Shown here: piece by piece, positions 25,101 to 37,098 of the stretch | Layout: each line of letters begins with the position of its first letter | How positions within the stretch are numbered: the first letter of the stretch is position 1 | Origin: Linnemannia hyalina | Lineage: Eukaryota; Mortierellomycota; Mortierellomycetes; Mortierellales; Mortierellaceae | DNA: 64,000 bases | Direction of reading: 5' to 3' | NCBI GenBank assembly: GCA_019671135.1 | Contig: JAHRHY010000014.1 | Coordinates: 494,001 to 558,000 of the forward strand | The notes under the pieces: generated by a model | What the model saw: only the letters and a program-made list of their open reading frames with translations | The model's database searches: none | Told to the model about the DNA's origin: nothing | Position numbers and translations under genes: made by a program

Positions 25101-27100
25101 GTGAGCGCGACAAGTCAGAATCGGGAGCTAAGTCAGACGGCAAGTCCACCGGCCCTCTTCAAATCTCAGCACCCGCCCCAGCGACAGTTGAGGCATTGAC
25201 AAAGTCGACTTCCTTGGGTCAACTGAAGGAGGAGGATGAAGACAAGGGTCTCCAGTACTACTACCCCGACCCTTATTTCAGCCTCACCGAGAGCAAAAAG
25301 TCTCAGTCTAGCTCGTCTGGTTCTGCTGCGATTGAGAGAGGCATGTTATCGTCGTCTTCAGCCCAGAGGCACCTACTCTCGCCCACCTTCCCAGGAGACA
25401 ACAGATCCAGCACGATGGGCTCGGCCAAGTCTGCAACAGGTGCAGCCAGCACTATGGAATCTTCAAAGTCCCAAACGAGTCCATTTGACTATTGCCCGCA
25501 GTCTCCAGTCCTGGATGCGAGCAAGAGTGACACCGCCACCATTTCCTCTTCAAAGTCGGGCAAGGGTTCCCTCGGCTCCCGCAAGTCGTCCAAGTTGGAC
25601 CTGTCGCTTCCCCGCAACGCCGCTGACATCGCTGGTTCAGCTCCCAACACACCCTTGCCCCAGCCCGGTGGATTCGGATCGCTTCTCGGCCGGTCGTCCT
25701 CAAACTCCAAGAAGCTGAGCGCCAAGTTCAAGGCCCGCGATAGTCGGTCCAAGTCGGATCTGGCGCCAGGTCGTACTAGTGCTGACTTGATTCAATCGTC
25801 AGTCGCATCTCTCCCAATCACAACGACTCGCAAGGCAAGTATACCCAGTATCCCCGTCAGCAACCAGCCTTCTTCTTTGTCTCCACCTCCTCGTCAGAGT
25901 TGGTCTCGGTCCAAGTCATACCAGGGCGCAGCTCCTGCCATTCCTGCATCCTTAATTGGCATGTTTACCGAGGGTGAGAATCCAATGACGATCGATGTCC
26001 AGCTTGCGAACGATCTTGTTCCAGGGGATGTGACGATTCCTTCGTCTGGAGGGACCCGGAGCTCAATGTCATCCTCGATCGGTTCTCCTACGACCGACTC
26101 CCCGACGCTGACACCCATCGGTGAGGCACGCACAAAGACAGCACCACCCAGTAAGAAGGACAGTTTCACCTCGCCTGCGCCTTCTCCATCCACGCCCACA
26201 ATAGCATCGCCGTTTCCTCGACTCGGAGGAATGGCCCCGCCACGGACGAGCCAAGACAGGCGGAATAATTCTCTCGACCGAGATAGTGAACTGAGCTTCT
26301 CTGCCAGCGGCAGTGGTGGACTTGGAGGATCAGGAACGGGCAAGGGTCGTACAGGATTCACAACTGCTACCATGGATCTCCGACGCACCTCCAACCGTCC
26401 TCAGCGTTCTGTCGACAACCTCGCCTCGGCCTACTTTTACAGACGTGCAGCAGAATACAGCGGTTCGAGCGACGTGAATTCCCGAATGGGCAGTTCATCG
26501 AACGACAAGGCTGCTGCTTCTTCAGCATCGTCACCGAATGGAGTCCCACCCTCCTCGCCGCAGCTGACCAGTTCTGGATTCTCCTACTACGGAGTCGACA
26601 TCAATGGCGGAGGCGACAGCGGCCGCAGCTCACCCCATAACCGCCGCGATTCTCTCCTGAGCCAAAAGCCACATCACAAGAGCCAGTCCAGTCTCGACTA
26701 TGGCAACGCCGGTTTATCATACTCCTCACCCTCCTCTCCATTCGACAGCCTCCCTGCTCCTCCGGGATTAAACGATACTGGACGGACCAACAGTGTGACG
26801 AGCAGTTTGCGCCTCATGGCGGACGATCCCTGGACCCAAGCTATGGTCGCTCGTGCCCAGAACTCCAACCCTGCTACTAGTGCGACGTCACCCGCCACCA
26901 CGCCCACAGGAGGAGCCACAGGAACAGGGTTAGGAGGTAGTGGTGGAGGTGGCCACTCACACTCGTTTTCGCAGTCATCGATCCAGATCCCGCTGAGCCC
27001 TACACGGAGTCCTAGTCCTGGCTTGTTTGCGCCGTCGCCGTCGTCGTCGTCGTCTGCCTTTTTTTCACGACCTGGTATTGCCCAGACTGGATCTGAATAA
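22167..27100 (+). CDS. Seven-helix membrane protein with 1,300-residue tail (7TM-B)
   Basis: Three exons: 22167-23018, 23109-23952 and 24069-27100, giving 1575 aa. The ATG has A at -3. Seven hydrophobic segments lie in the first 350 residues, with a larger TM4-TM5 loop than in 7TM-A. Shared with 7TM-A are YLFVPL, VGIWYLS in TM6 and SLPAPKFIIQF after TM7. The intron between TM6 halves is at the same place and phase in both. The tail is disordered, Ser/Pro-rich, with R-R-x-S/T sites (ERRGS, LRRTS, NRRDS) and a more ordered patch (CPPALRAQMEAAFTSYIE and following). The third exon has no usable upstream ATG, and the join at 23952/24069 keeps frame, so one long gene is preferred. If that intron is kept, translation instead ends at 24029 after a hydrophobic segment. 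Function is inferred to be receptor-like; no named family was recognised. Confidence 0.8.
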
Positions 27101-27373
27101 GCGTCTGGGGTGTATCAACCTACAAACAAAACACTACAAACCAACATTATACCACATAGATCGATTAAAGATAATCCAGAAAGCACATTTAATACGCATA
27201 ATTGGATGGGTGCACGAGAAAACAAGTGGTCTTTCGAGAGAACGAGATAGCCTTCAGTGCAAATGACCATTTTGTCGAGGAACGAGAGCAAAAAAAAAAA
27301 AAAGTGAATTCGAGCATCAGAGAGGCCAGATCCGTTGTAGACCAAGTGAACAGGTGTGGAGAGAGAAGACGAT

Positions 27374-27411
27374 GAGAGAGAGAGAGAGAGAGGAAGGGGG
27401 GGGGGGGGGGG
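27374..27411. repeat. (GA)n followed by a 16-base G run
   Basis: About nine GA units, a short spacer, then sixteen consecutive G at 27396-27411. It lies 300 bp downstream of 7TM-B. The purine strand could adopt non-B structure. The exact G count may be unreliable in an assembly. Confidence 0.9.
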
Positions 27412-28949
27412 AAGAGGAATATAGAGTGATAAACAGTGGTAAAGGAGGCCTACTTTACAGAACCAGCAAAAAGGGATGGGACCTCTCATTTCTCATGTCA
27501 GCCTTAGCCAGGCGCCCTTTCCTCTCGAAGCTTTGATCTCCTCCATCATTTTGTACGCGCATTACTGTAAAACTCAAACCTGCTTACACGTACCTCATTC
27601 TGCTTGAAGTGACAGTTCAATTGATAAAGAACACAAGAACAAACAAACAAACAAAGCCCATCGAAGACTTGCAAACTCTCCTTCCCCAAACGAATGCACG
27701 TTCATATAACCAACATTTGTGCTGACGTGAGAGGAATTACTAAAGTGGGATGGGATGGATGGGATGCGGTAAGTGGAGAAGGAGTGTGTTTGTGTTAATT
27801 TAGCTTGTTCTTTGAGAGAGAGCATCGACTTGTGCTCACCTCTTGTATTTTTGTTTACCGTTTTATGTCCGAGAATGGCGCATTTCATGTGTGGAGGAGT
27901 CGACACACATACTTCAAGAAGGAAAAAAAACAAAGAAAAAAAACAATAACGAAAATAAAAACTCAGGATGGATGAATGGTTTTGATGGTTTGATGGTTTG
28001 ATGGTTTGTTTGTGGAGAGAAGAAGAGCCCCCAAGTGAATGTCAACAACCTGCTAACCCCAACCCTTCTCCAAATGCTCATCCATCCACCCAACTCAACC
28101 CGTCTTCTCCATCTATTTCTCCTCATAATATTTCCTTTCTCTCAAAATCCGATGTTGCTTTAGCACTCCTCTCCTGTCAAACGCCCAAAGACAGCGGCTC
28201 GTGTTATTGCCATTGTTCAATGCATGTGTATGTTTAACACCATGCACACACCGGACCAACCATTGTGGAGGTTGAAAAAGCCCGATTGAGTCCGAAAGGA
28301 ACGAAGGTAGAGACTTAAAATTTTCCTTGTGCTCCCCTCCTTCATTCCCCTCTTTTTTTGTAGTTCCTTTGTTGTTCATAGAATACCAGTCCTTGCCTAT
28401 TTGGTTTATAATGTAGGCATATGGTAGCTTAGCTTTACAAAGCCAGCAGGTGTACATGGCAAGAGCTATTTGCATGTGCACATCCTCTCTCTGTCTCCTC
28501 TCTTGTCCACTTAGCTCGCTTGTCAAATGTAAGTCAGGTAGCCATGGTACCCATCCCTCCTCTCATGCATCATGCGTCATTCAGGGGATGTAGAGTGGAG
28601 CAAATTGAGCGCCCAACTCTCAAGCATGCACTCATTTCTTTTACCCTCCTCCACATGTCGGCTCAACACATCTAGGACATTTTTTTCATAACTCTCTTGT
28701 ACTGTTTTGTGCGCCTATTAAGCCCATCCTTCTATCACGCTCCTCTCATCTCTCCACAATCATGACAAATGCCCACACATTCAGGAGAAACAAAAATGAG
28801 GCTCTTAACAAACGAATATGTATCCCGGTTCTGTATGCATCCATAGTCGGTTAGCCTCGAAGGAAAAAGAAGGGAAGAATCATGGTTGACATGTTTTTTT
28901 TTCTTCTTTCTTTTTTTCTTGTGGAGCATTGGGCCCAATCCGAATTATG

Positions 28950-28972
28950 AAAAAAAAAAAAAAAAAAAAAAA
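28950..28972. repeat. Poly(A) tract, 23 bases
   Basis: Uninterrupted run of A in non-coding DNA. No reverse-transcriptase or retro-element body precedes it. Confidence 0.95.
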
Positions 28973-29191
28973 GAATTCACCCGGTGGATGAGCGATCACA
29001 GGCGTAAACGAACAGCATTCGAAATTGCTTGCGTGCACGTCCATCAAAAATATCAACAGTGGGTTGTGGTCACATTAGATTCATCGTACCCAACCTCCGT
29101 TCATCAAATGGTTACAAACTAACGGTCAAGTTAACGAAAGTAGAGAGATTGGCACGCGCCAGAGAATCGAGCAAGGTTGTTGTTGGGCTGA

Positions 29192-29194
<3 letters not shown>

Positions 29195-29228
<34 letters not shown>
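29195..29228. repeat. Poly(A) tract, 34 bases
   Basis: The longest homopolymer in the window, followed by GA-rich sequence. No retro-element body or target-site duplication was recognised around it. Confidence 0.95.
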
Positions 29229-29231
<3 letters not shown>

Positions 29232-32147
29232 AGAGAAGAGAGCCAAAGCGAAACGAAGGAGAGGGGTAAAATAACGGAGAGAGGATTGAGGATCTGTGCT
29301 CGATTATGGATACAAAGTACCAGTACTCTTGTTACTGTTTTTTGTTCGTTTACGATGTTCATGATAGGCTATACAACTTTTAGTTCACATTCCTTGACAA
29401 AGTCGTCAGCTATTCCTCGTGAAGAAGAACAAAAAAGAGGTACTGAAATGAAAAAGTAGGTGCATATCGATACGTACATGCTTTTGCTTTCTTTTTCTTT
29501 GCCATCCATTGGAGAAGGCTGGGTTTTAACATCACCAACGGATACTCATTCCTCCGTCCAACAGGAAAAAGACGAAATCCGAAAAAAGAGCAAAGGCCGC
29601 GTCTTCTCTGAACGTCAATTCTCAAAATCGACAAAGGATAAGCTTTTACGACGGTCGTAGGTACACTGCAGCTGGAAGGAACGTTCAAGACGTACCCACA
29701 GTCAAATAGAAAAGAAAAGAAGCTTAGTGATACCTCTTGGCGAACACTCCTTCCTTCCTTTCTGTTCTATTGGATATTCATGTGCCAAGAGATGGCTTAT
29801 GATGGATAAGGGAAACAAACGAAAACAGGAGGAACAAAGAATAGAAGAGTACTCGAGCCATGGCGCAATTTCAGAGAGCATTTCTTCCAAAGTCCAATTG
29901 AACAAAGAACTTGACAGAAAACAAGAAAGAAGAGTGGATGGACATGGCTGACAAGGCGCAAGGCGCAAGACGACAGAGAGAGCTCACAAAAACAAACGAG
30001 AGTTCTTTTTTAGTTTCATTTTCTCGCCAAATAACATACTTGGCATCATTCACGAGAAAATGTTAGCAAAACAACAAAGGAAAGGGTGTTAGGAAGAGAT
30101 GCCACAATCATACAGAAACACGTTGGTTGTTTATTGAACCATGGTCAACAACGACAGCTACACGAAATTAGACCAATGGTCATTTATACATCGACATACC
30201 CTTTTGTATTATTTGCTCTTGTTTGTTGGATCAATCTATTGCTGCTGCTGTTATTTTCTCTGCTATTAGTTATGTGTTTGTTTACTCTCTCCTTCGCTGC
30301 AATGGTGCACTACTGGAACCCAAGTATAGACGACTTCGCTTTCTCTTCATCACACTGCACGAAAGTTGTCAACAACATGAGCATTGGCCCTTTCCGAACC
30401 CGCAAACAGCAGATGGGTGTGAAAGGTGTGATTGCTGCTCCTCAAACAGACGAAAAAGAGAAGGGGTCTAGATTTTTTAAGTTTTCTTTCCCATGATGCT
30501 CCTCCAACGACTGTACAGAATAGACTGAAGGGCTAGCGCAGGCGAGCGAACAGGGAGTGGCGCTCTGGTCACACAAGTATGCCGTTTTGTTATCTCTCAC
30601 CTCCTCTTCAACCTCACTCTTCCATTCCTTCTGATTCTATTATTTTTTATGTTCAGAAGCGAACGGTTAGAGCCAATGATGAATGTCCTTTGCCACTTCT
30701 TCAGCCAACCAAAAGGTGCAATAAAATGAGAAGGCTCTCTCATGGAAAGATGGACACAGTCAAAAGAGCTTGAGTTGAGTTTGTGTGTCTTCCAATCAAA
30801 ACGGAACATGACGCGAGGATAGGGCCACAGGAAGGACTTCGGTGCTTGTTGGTTGATTTTACTTGTCCACACGCACATACGTTCAAGAATACTCTCATGA
30901 GGGCAAAACGGACAGTGTCCTCCATGTCGCCTGTCAAGATCTCTTTCTGTCTGTTAGTTGTTAATTTGTTTTTTCGCTCACTCGCTCGCCTCGTTTTATG
31001 TTCGCTCCCTTGATCTACCATTGCTCGATTCACGTTGTTGATTCCATTCGCGACGGTTTACAAAGAAATGGACAGGCCGAGGGAACGAAAAGAAAAAAAC
31101 GCGATCGAATAAATTAATATTCTTTTGACAGGACAGTTGTGCCCCTGCTGTCCACCGTTGGAACAGCAACATGTTGCATGTCGACACAGCCAGCCAATCG
31201 ACTCCCTCTCCTTTCGATGCTAAGAAAAAGAGAAGTCGAGATCGAAATTTGGTTTGTACTTTTACTTCATTCACCTCGGACCAACTATCACGCTACTGCT
31301 TGGCAAGTATGCCATACTTTTCTGCTTTCTTATTCCTTATTCCTTATTCGATTTCTTTTTGTTGTTCTTTACTTCGCATCTGCCAATGGGTCCAATGATC
31401 TATGCTGTATTTGCCTTTGGAGAGCGAAAGTGCTCTATAAGCATGGACAATGGTCGGTCCGTCGAAAAAAAAACAATTATAAACAGAAGAAAGAGAGGCG
31501 ACAAGGTTGAGGGTGGATGGGTAGAAGTGGTGTGTACATACTGTGTGATTATGGTCGTGTTTTTCTGGTGCAAAACGAAAAAAAACAAAGCTGAGCACTG
31601 TGAAAGGAACAAACGTAAACATAAACAACAACTTCAGAAGGCTTCCAACTGGTTTAGAGCCAATGGTGCAACCATCAACAATAACAACAGCCACGCCAAC
31701 TATGGGCCTACATGCCCTTCCTTGTTAACAATACGAGTATGCAAGAGGGTGAGAGGATGTGTGTTTCTCGTGAATTGATTGACATTCCAGAGGTACCCCT
31801 TTCACATACACATTTGACATAATGCTGAAATGAACCTTTTGCTCGACATCAGACTTGCTCGTGTTTGTGCAGGGTTGTGCTATATTGCTCTTTTAGTTGA
31901 TAGCACAGAGTCTCTTATTTTTCTTTGTGCCCAAGTTGTTCTTCTCCTACGAATGACAGAAGATGAGCGGACACCCATTCCGAGAAAATATTAGTATTAC
32001 GAACAGTTTGCATGTTGATGTACTAGTACCAACTCTAGTGAGAAAAAGAATTGTGGTAATGATGGGAAGGAGAAGAGAGGGAGAAGATGGAGGTTGTGAG
32101 AAAATTACGCCCATTCTTATTTGCTACTAGCGCGTTTGGTGCGTGTC

Positions 32148-32171
32148 CGAGTCTCGAGTCTCGAGTCTCGA
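32148..32171. repeat. CGAGTCT triple repeat
   Basis: Three tandem copies of the heptamer CGAGTCT plus a final CGA. Each junction forms the palindromic hexamer CTCGAG or the near-palindrome GTCTCGAG. It is in the gene-free region. Confidence 0.9.
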
Positions 32172-35100
32172 CCGTCCTTTTGGTTTGTCTTCATTCCTCT
32201 CCTGTCAGTGTACTTTTTTCTGATGCAATTGAAGGGCAGAGAACTACAGATGATAAGCATTCGGCGCAGTCTGTGACATAACTGGTTTATGTTAGTGGGC
32301 CGACTGCATGGGAAGATGAGGGAGGGGGAAGAGAGGAAGTACTAATGCATGTCATTTACCGTAATCTGGGCATGGCCCGGCGCGGCTTGTGAAAGGAAGA
32401 TGGATACATGGGTCCCTCCGAGACAGTCTCGTGGATAAAAAAAAAAGAACTTAGGAATTGCGGTGCCGAGCTGCAGCAGCGTGTGAGAATAATAATGAGA
32501 GTAGTAAACCACCATGGCCCATGGGGCATCGAAACAAGCATAGCATCGCTTCTGAAGAATCTAATATTGTATTTTGTTGGGATCCGATTTCTGAGCCATT
32601 GCGCCTACATTCTTCCTTGTCTTCTTTTCTTTCATATCTTTCATTTCTCACTGTGCCTGATGAAAGGGAGGGAATGGTGAATGGCAACTTATGCAGGTTT
32701 CTCTGTCATATGGAAGCCGAAGGTGAAGAAAGAAACATCAACATTGAGCAATTGGATACATCGGATAGATAGCGTTTTTTGGTTATTGTTTTTGAATGAA
32801 CCGTGTGGTGGCTGGTTGAGTGGCAGACTGGTTGGCATGGACCTTTTATTGTTGTTGTTGTTATCATCGCCAACTCTCTTTTTCTCCCTATCATATTTTT
32901 CAATCTCCACAACGAACGTCCAATTGACCACTGTGGCCAATGAACTTTTTTTTCCTCGCTTCCCCAACCCGTCCGAAGACAAAGTGGATTCGAGGGATGA
33001 GAAAGATGGCCCCAACACACTCTCCCTCCACTTTTTTTTCTCTTTCTCTTCGTTTTCTTTACTCCACCTAGCCTGTGGTCGATCACCCGAACACTCTATT
33101 TTATTACAATAGCCGTTGGATCTTGCCTCTCTCACCTTTTTTTTGTCATGTTTATTCAGTAGTAACGAAAATAAAGGCAGACTTCTCGATCGTCATGTTG
33201 ATTCGCCAACAATAAACCTCGGAGTGTCGAAGCGTCAACGTCCGTCCGTCTGTTCAATGTCTGCATTTGAAAAAAAAAACAAAGCTAACCGAACTAGCCC
33301 ACGAGTTTTCTTGCTGACAAGTAATATTAAAAGCAGCAGCAAGGCCCAGAATCACAGACCCCTTCCTTTCCTCCTCCATTTTGGATGTTTTGCGTGGCAG
33401 CACAGGGGCAGCGCCGTGGCAGGGTAAAATAGGGGTGAAAGTGGAGGGAAGGGGAGAGAAAGGGCTTGACATATGCCTGCATCCCTCTGTCCTCCACTTG
33501 CATCCTAATTCTTGTTATCATTATATAATAAGAGCATTTGTTTTGTTTTGTTGTCTGTTGTATGTTGTCTGTGGGTATTGTTGGTAATTTTTGATGCACG
33601 GCGACAAAAAAAATAATGTGATCGCGATGGATAGCAACGGAAATGAAAAGGAGAGGGCCGAAGGGGAAGGAAGGAGAGACACAGAGACAGAAGGACCGAA
33701 ATGAGGGAGAGACAGAAAAAGAGAAAATGTAAAAGAGTCTTTCACCTGCATCGCAAAACATTGTCAGCCTGTGAGTGCATAAAATGTGCAGTCAGTAGCT
33801 TGAGACGATGACAATCGCACATAAACGCTGTACATAGTTGCCTTTGAGTATGGACGAGTGAGGGCTTTACAAAAGTAGAAAGAAGTATATACCTTTCTTT
33901 GACAGGAGAAAGGAAGGGCAGATCTATTTCAGAACAGAAAGGAAGGGATTGCGAGTGGTACCTTGCCAGTTTGCCGATTGTCGATTTGTCGATTTGTCGC
34001 AACAAAAATAAGAGATCAAGACGCAGTTATCGAAGAAAAGGTGAAACCCGCTGTTGGTACCCTCCAGCTACCACATACTCCGTCTCAACCCCTTTTTGCT
34101 GAGTACGCACGCATCGTGCAGTGCATAGTAAGCGCCCCAGTATTTATACCTCATATTCCTCCTTCACCTGCTCATGGATCCCTCGTCAATCCCCCTGATT
34201 CAACCACTCTTTTTGGTCTCAGACAAACAGTAGACTGTGGTGTGGTAGACTACTGTACCTTTTTTCATTTCTGATCGATACGAAACGCTAACGGCGATAG
34301 GCACCAGTCTCCTAGTCATCTTGTTCACATTCATCAAATCATTCGCTCGCATCCACAAACCTGCGTACCTTTTCTCAACGTAATAGCGCTTTCATTTCGC
34401 CTTTTTGTAGACTCTCATTTATGAACGGGTCCAGTTGACGTTGTTAAATGACCCCTTCCGATGCCCTTTAGGCGGAGATAGTGCAATTGATTAAAGCGGA
34501 GGAGCTACAAGCAACCCCTTGCCAACCTTGATGGGAGATGATTAGACAAGCCAATTGGTACTTGCTCTAGTCGTCATAATAATAAAATGGAGGGAAAAAA
34601 AATGAAAGGATTATGTCTGGTCATGATAGATAGGAAGGACGGAATGAGCATAGGAGAGGAGCCTTGACCTTGACGGAGCGAGATTAGACAGGGTTGGCCA
34701 GAAATGAAATGAAATAAGAAAATAAACAAGGGTGGGTTCGAGTTCAATGTCCTCTCAAAGTGTACACACTTTTTCATTTCAATTGCGAGGGTAGGAGAGA
34801 GGTATCAAGATAGACAGATACAAAGACAAACGAGCTGGCCCATCCACAAACACACATCAAAGTGGCTCACTGTTATTGTTATTTTATTTCATAGTATCCT
34901 TCATACACTCGTCCATTGCCAATGTTGCTGTTGTTGTTTACTGCTCTTTGAGTATCTCGAAGTGACTAGGGGCGAAAGAGAAGCAGAGAAGAGAAGAAAG
35001 AGAGAAGTTGGCTCTCATTTATTTTTCTGCCAGTTTTGTCTGTTGCTATTTTATGTCCAGCCCCTGGGTGTAGTTGTCCTCTTTGAATCACGATTGAATA

Positions 35101-36395
35101 GCCTTCATTCATTCTTGCCCATTGAGCAACGGCAGCAATAATAAACACACAGAGAGAGAGGTCCCTCCCATTCCCCACCCATTCTCCACCCTATCCATCC
35201 ATCCGAGTAGCCATTTTATCATACTTTACTTTACTGTCAGTCAATTCCCCTTCATTTGTTTTATTTACATGTCCCTGAAGCCCACTGGCGAACGAAGAAA
35301 GTTTAGTGACCCTGACCACCCCACCAACCACCACTTCTCCCTTCCCAGCACTCTTCCCCTAATATCATTTAAAAACCAACGACCGCCCACCCCTCCAACT
35401 GCTCCTGTTTTCCTTCTCTTTTCTTCTCCACTCCACTTTACCCCCATTTTTCCCTTCCGCCCTTGTTCATAGCCTTCCTTCACCTTTACCTTGTCTTTGC
35501 TTTTGTCTGTTCATTTCCCTCTTCCTTTGCTCACCTTCCTCAGATCTGCTTCTTTCATATCCCTTGAAATCGATTCTCCTTTCCTCTCACTCGATACCCA
35601 TATACATCTTCACGCAACACTCTCCACATACCTCACTCCCTGACACAACGAGCTCTGACAATCCTTGTCACTCTCTCAACCTCCTCAAACCTAACGACAG
35701 ACCAACAACAACAACAAACAACAATAACCGTTGGATAGTTACTCCTCCCTTAGTTGTAAGTCTCACCTCTAGTACTTCTCTCCAACACTCGCCAAAATAC
35801 ACTCAGCTCTTTGTACCCTTTTTCTTCAGCCTCTATCCTTCTCGCTCACCTGCGACGCTCACCTCCACACACCATACATACAGCATTCAAAGTGCTCCAA
35901 TCATCCACATACCCAACCCACACGTACTGCTGACATTTTGCTGCCGCTGCTTCGGCTGCTTACTTCTTTTCTGGCTGCATCTCTCAATATACACACTTCG
36001 TGTACATCTCTTCATGTTCTTTTGTTCCGCCACATGCAGCCCTTTCGCTCTTTCTCTCTCCAGCCCTTCAACACAAATATAACTCTCTCGTTATCTTCCC
36101 ATTCAGTACTCCGAGGTGATTCTCTTCCTTCCTCGAACAGCAACAGCTGTAGCAGCAACAGCTGTAGCAGCAACGGACAGCAAACCGACATCACAGTACA
36201 CAACATTACATACACACACTTCCCACCATTCTCTCTCTCATCCAAACTCAAATCGGATGGACGACACAGAGTTCCCTGAAAAAATTCCTTATCATACATC
36301 CATCTCTCTCGCCGTCCTTCATTCCATGCTTCATATCAATCCACAGCCTAAATACCCACACTTTCACACACACAAGAAGAGTGAGAGTCGTGCTC

Positions 36396-36417
36396 TTTTT
36401 TTTTTTTTTTTTTTTTT
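36396..36417. repeat. Poly(T) tract, 22 bases
   Basis: T run about 700 bp upstream of the pseudokinase start, at the end of the pyrimidine-rich zone. Confidence 0.9.
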
Positions 36418-37054
36418 GTTCGCTGGTTTCTATTCGCCCGCTTGCTATTGCATAGTGCCACAAACAATTAGTACCCGTTCATTTTTTATTTTTTTGGTTG
36501 TCTTCGTCGTTCAATTTTCAAGCCAGCCCAAATCATCGATAAACACCCGATACGGCGAGAAAGAAAGTGTGAAAGTTAGAAAACCACCGATATAACCATT
36601 TCGTGCTTTTTTTTCATGGGCTACCTGACCTGAGCAAAATATGCTATGGAAGGAACAATAGAAGGATATGGAATAAGAGGATGGAGAGGCTGAAGGAACA
36701 ATGGATAGAACCTTAATAGCCCTGCGACATGTCCTTTTCCATGCCCCTTTTTTCACATTATATGTTGGTATTAAAAACGAAGGTCGTCTGACGGTAAATA
36801 ATAGACAGAGACGGAGAGACAGGAGCCCCTCTGGTCATCCGTGGAAGAGTTACACAGAAAAGTGCTGTTCAAACTTATAGCTTGTCTTTGTCTCTCTCTC
36901 TCTTTTGTGCCATTAGCGAGTGGAGAGGAGTAGGGGAGGGATTTAGTCGCGTGTGTGTGAAATGTACCTTTTCTAAACGTACTCTTTCTCGTCTCTCTTC
37001 CCCTCTTTAGCCCCGACAGATTTCCAGCCCCACGCCACTCGTCAGTCGTCTTTT

Positions 37055-37062
37055 TATATTAA
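37055..37062 (+). promoter_or_regulatory. Candidate TATA box of the pseudokinase gene
   Basis: TATATTAA located 44 bp before the ATG. A start about 30 bp downstream would leave a leader of only 10-15 nt, so this is plausible but unproven. Confidence 0.35.
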
Positions 37063-37098
37063 CCCCACCACGCCTCCTGAACATACATACAGCAGAAA

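Larger units (their letters stand above)
27101..37098. other. 10 kb gene-free stretch before the pseudokinase
   Basis: No supportable protein or RNA gene. It contains long homopolymers, a purine/poly-G tract, short tandem repeats and scattered frames of no more than about 175 codons that look random. From about 35180 to 36250 the plus strand is pyrimidine-rich with CAGCAA-type repeats, pointing toward the downstream gene. No transposase, reverse transcriptase or terminal repeat was recognised, although decayed elements cannot be excluded by eye. Confidence 0.45.

Noticed and set aside
24038..27100. Separate gene starting at 24038
   Set aside because: That frame opens with GTG, not ATG, and protein-like sequence begins right after a good acceptor (ATATCAG). 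The first ATG is nearly 400 bp further in. One spliced 7TM-B gene fits better.
28950..29228. Poly(A) tracts as retro-element tails
   Set aside because: No reverse-transcriptase frame, internal promoter or target-site duplication was found beside them.
30086..31778. Frames of 136 and 174 codons in the gene desert
   Set aside because: Hydrophobic or Lys/Asn-rich translations that follow local base composition, with no homology recognised and no flanking gene signals.
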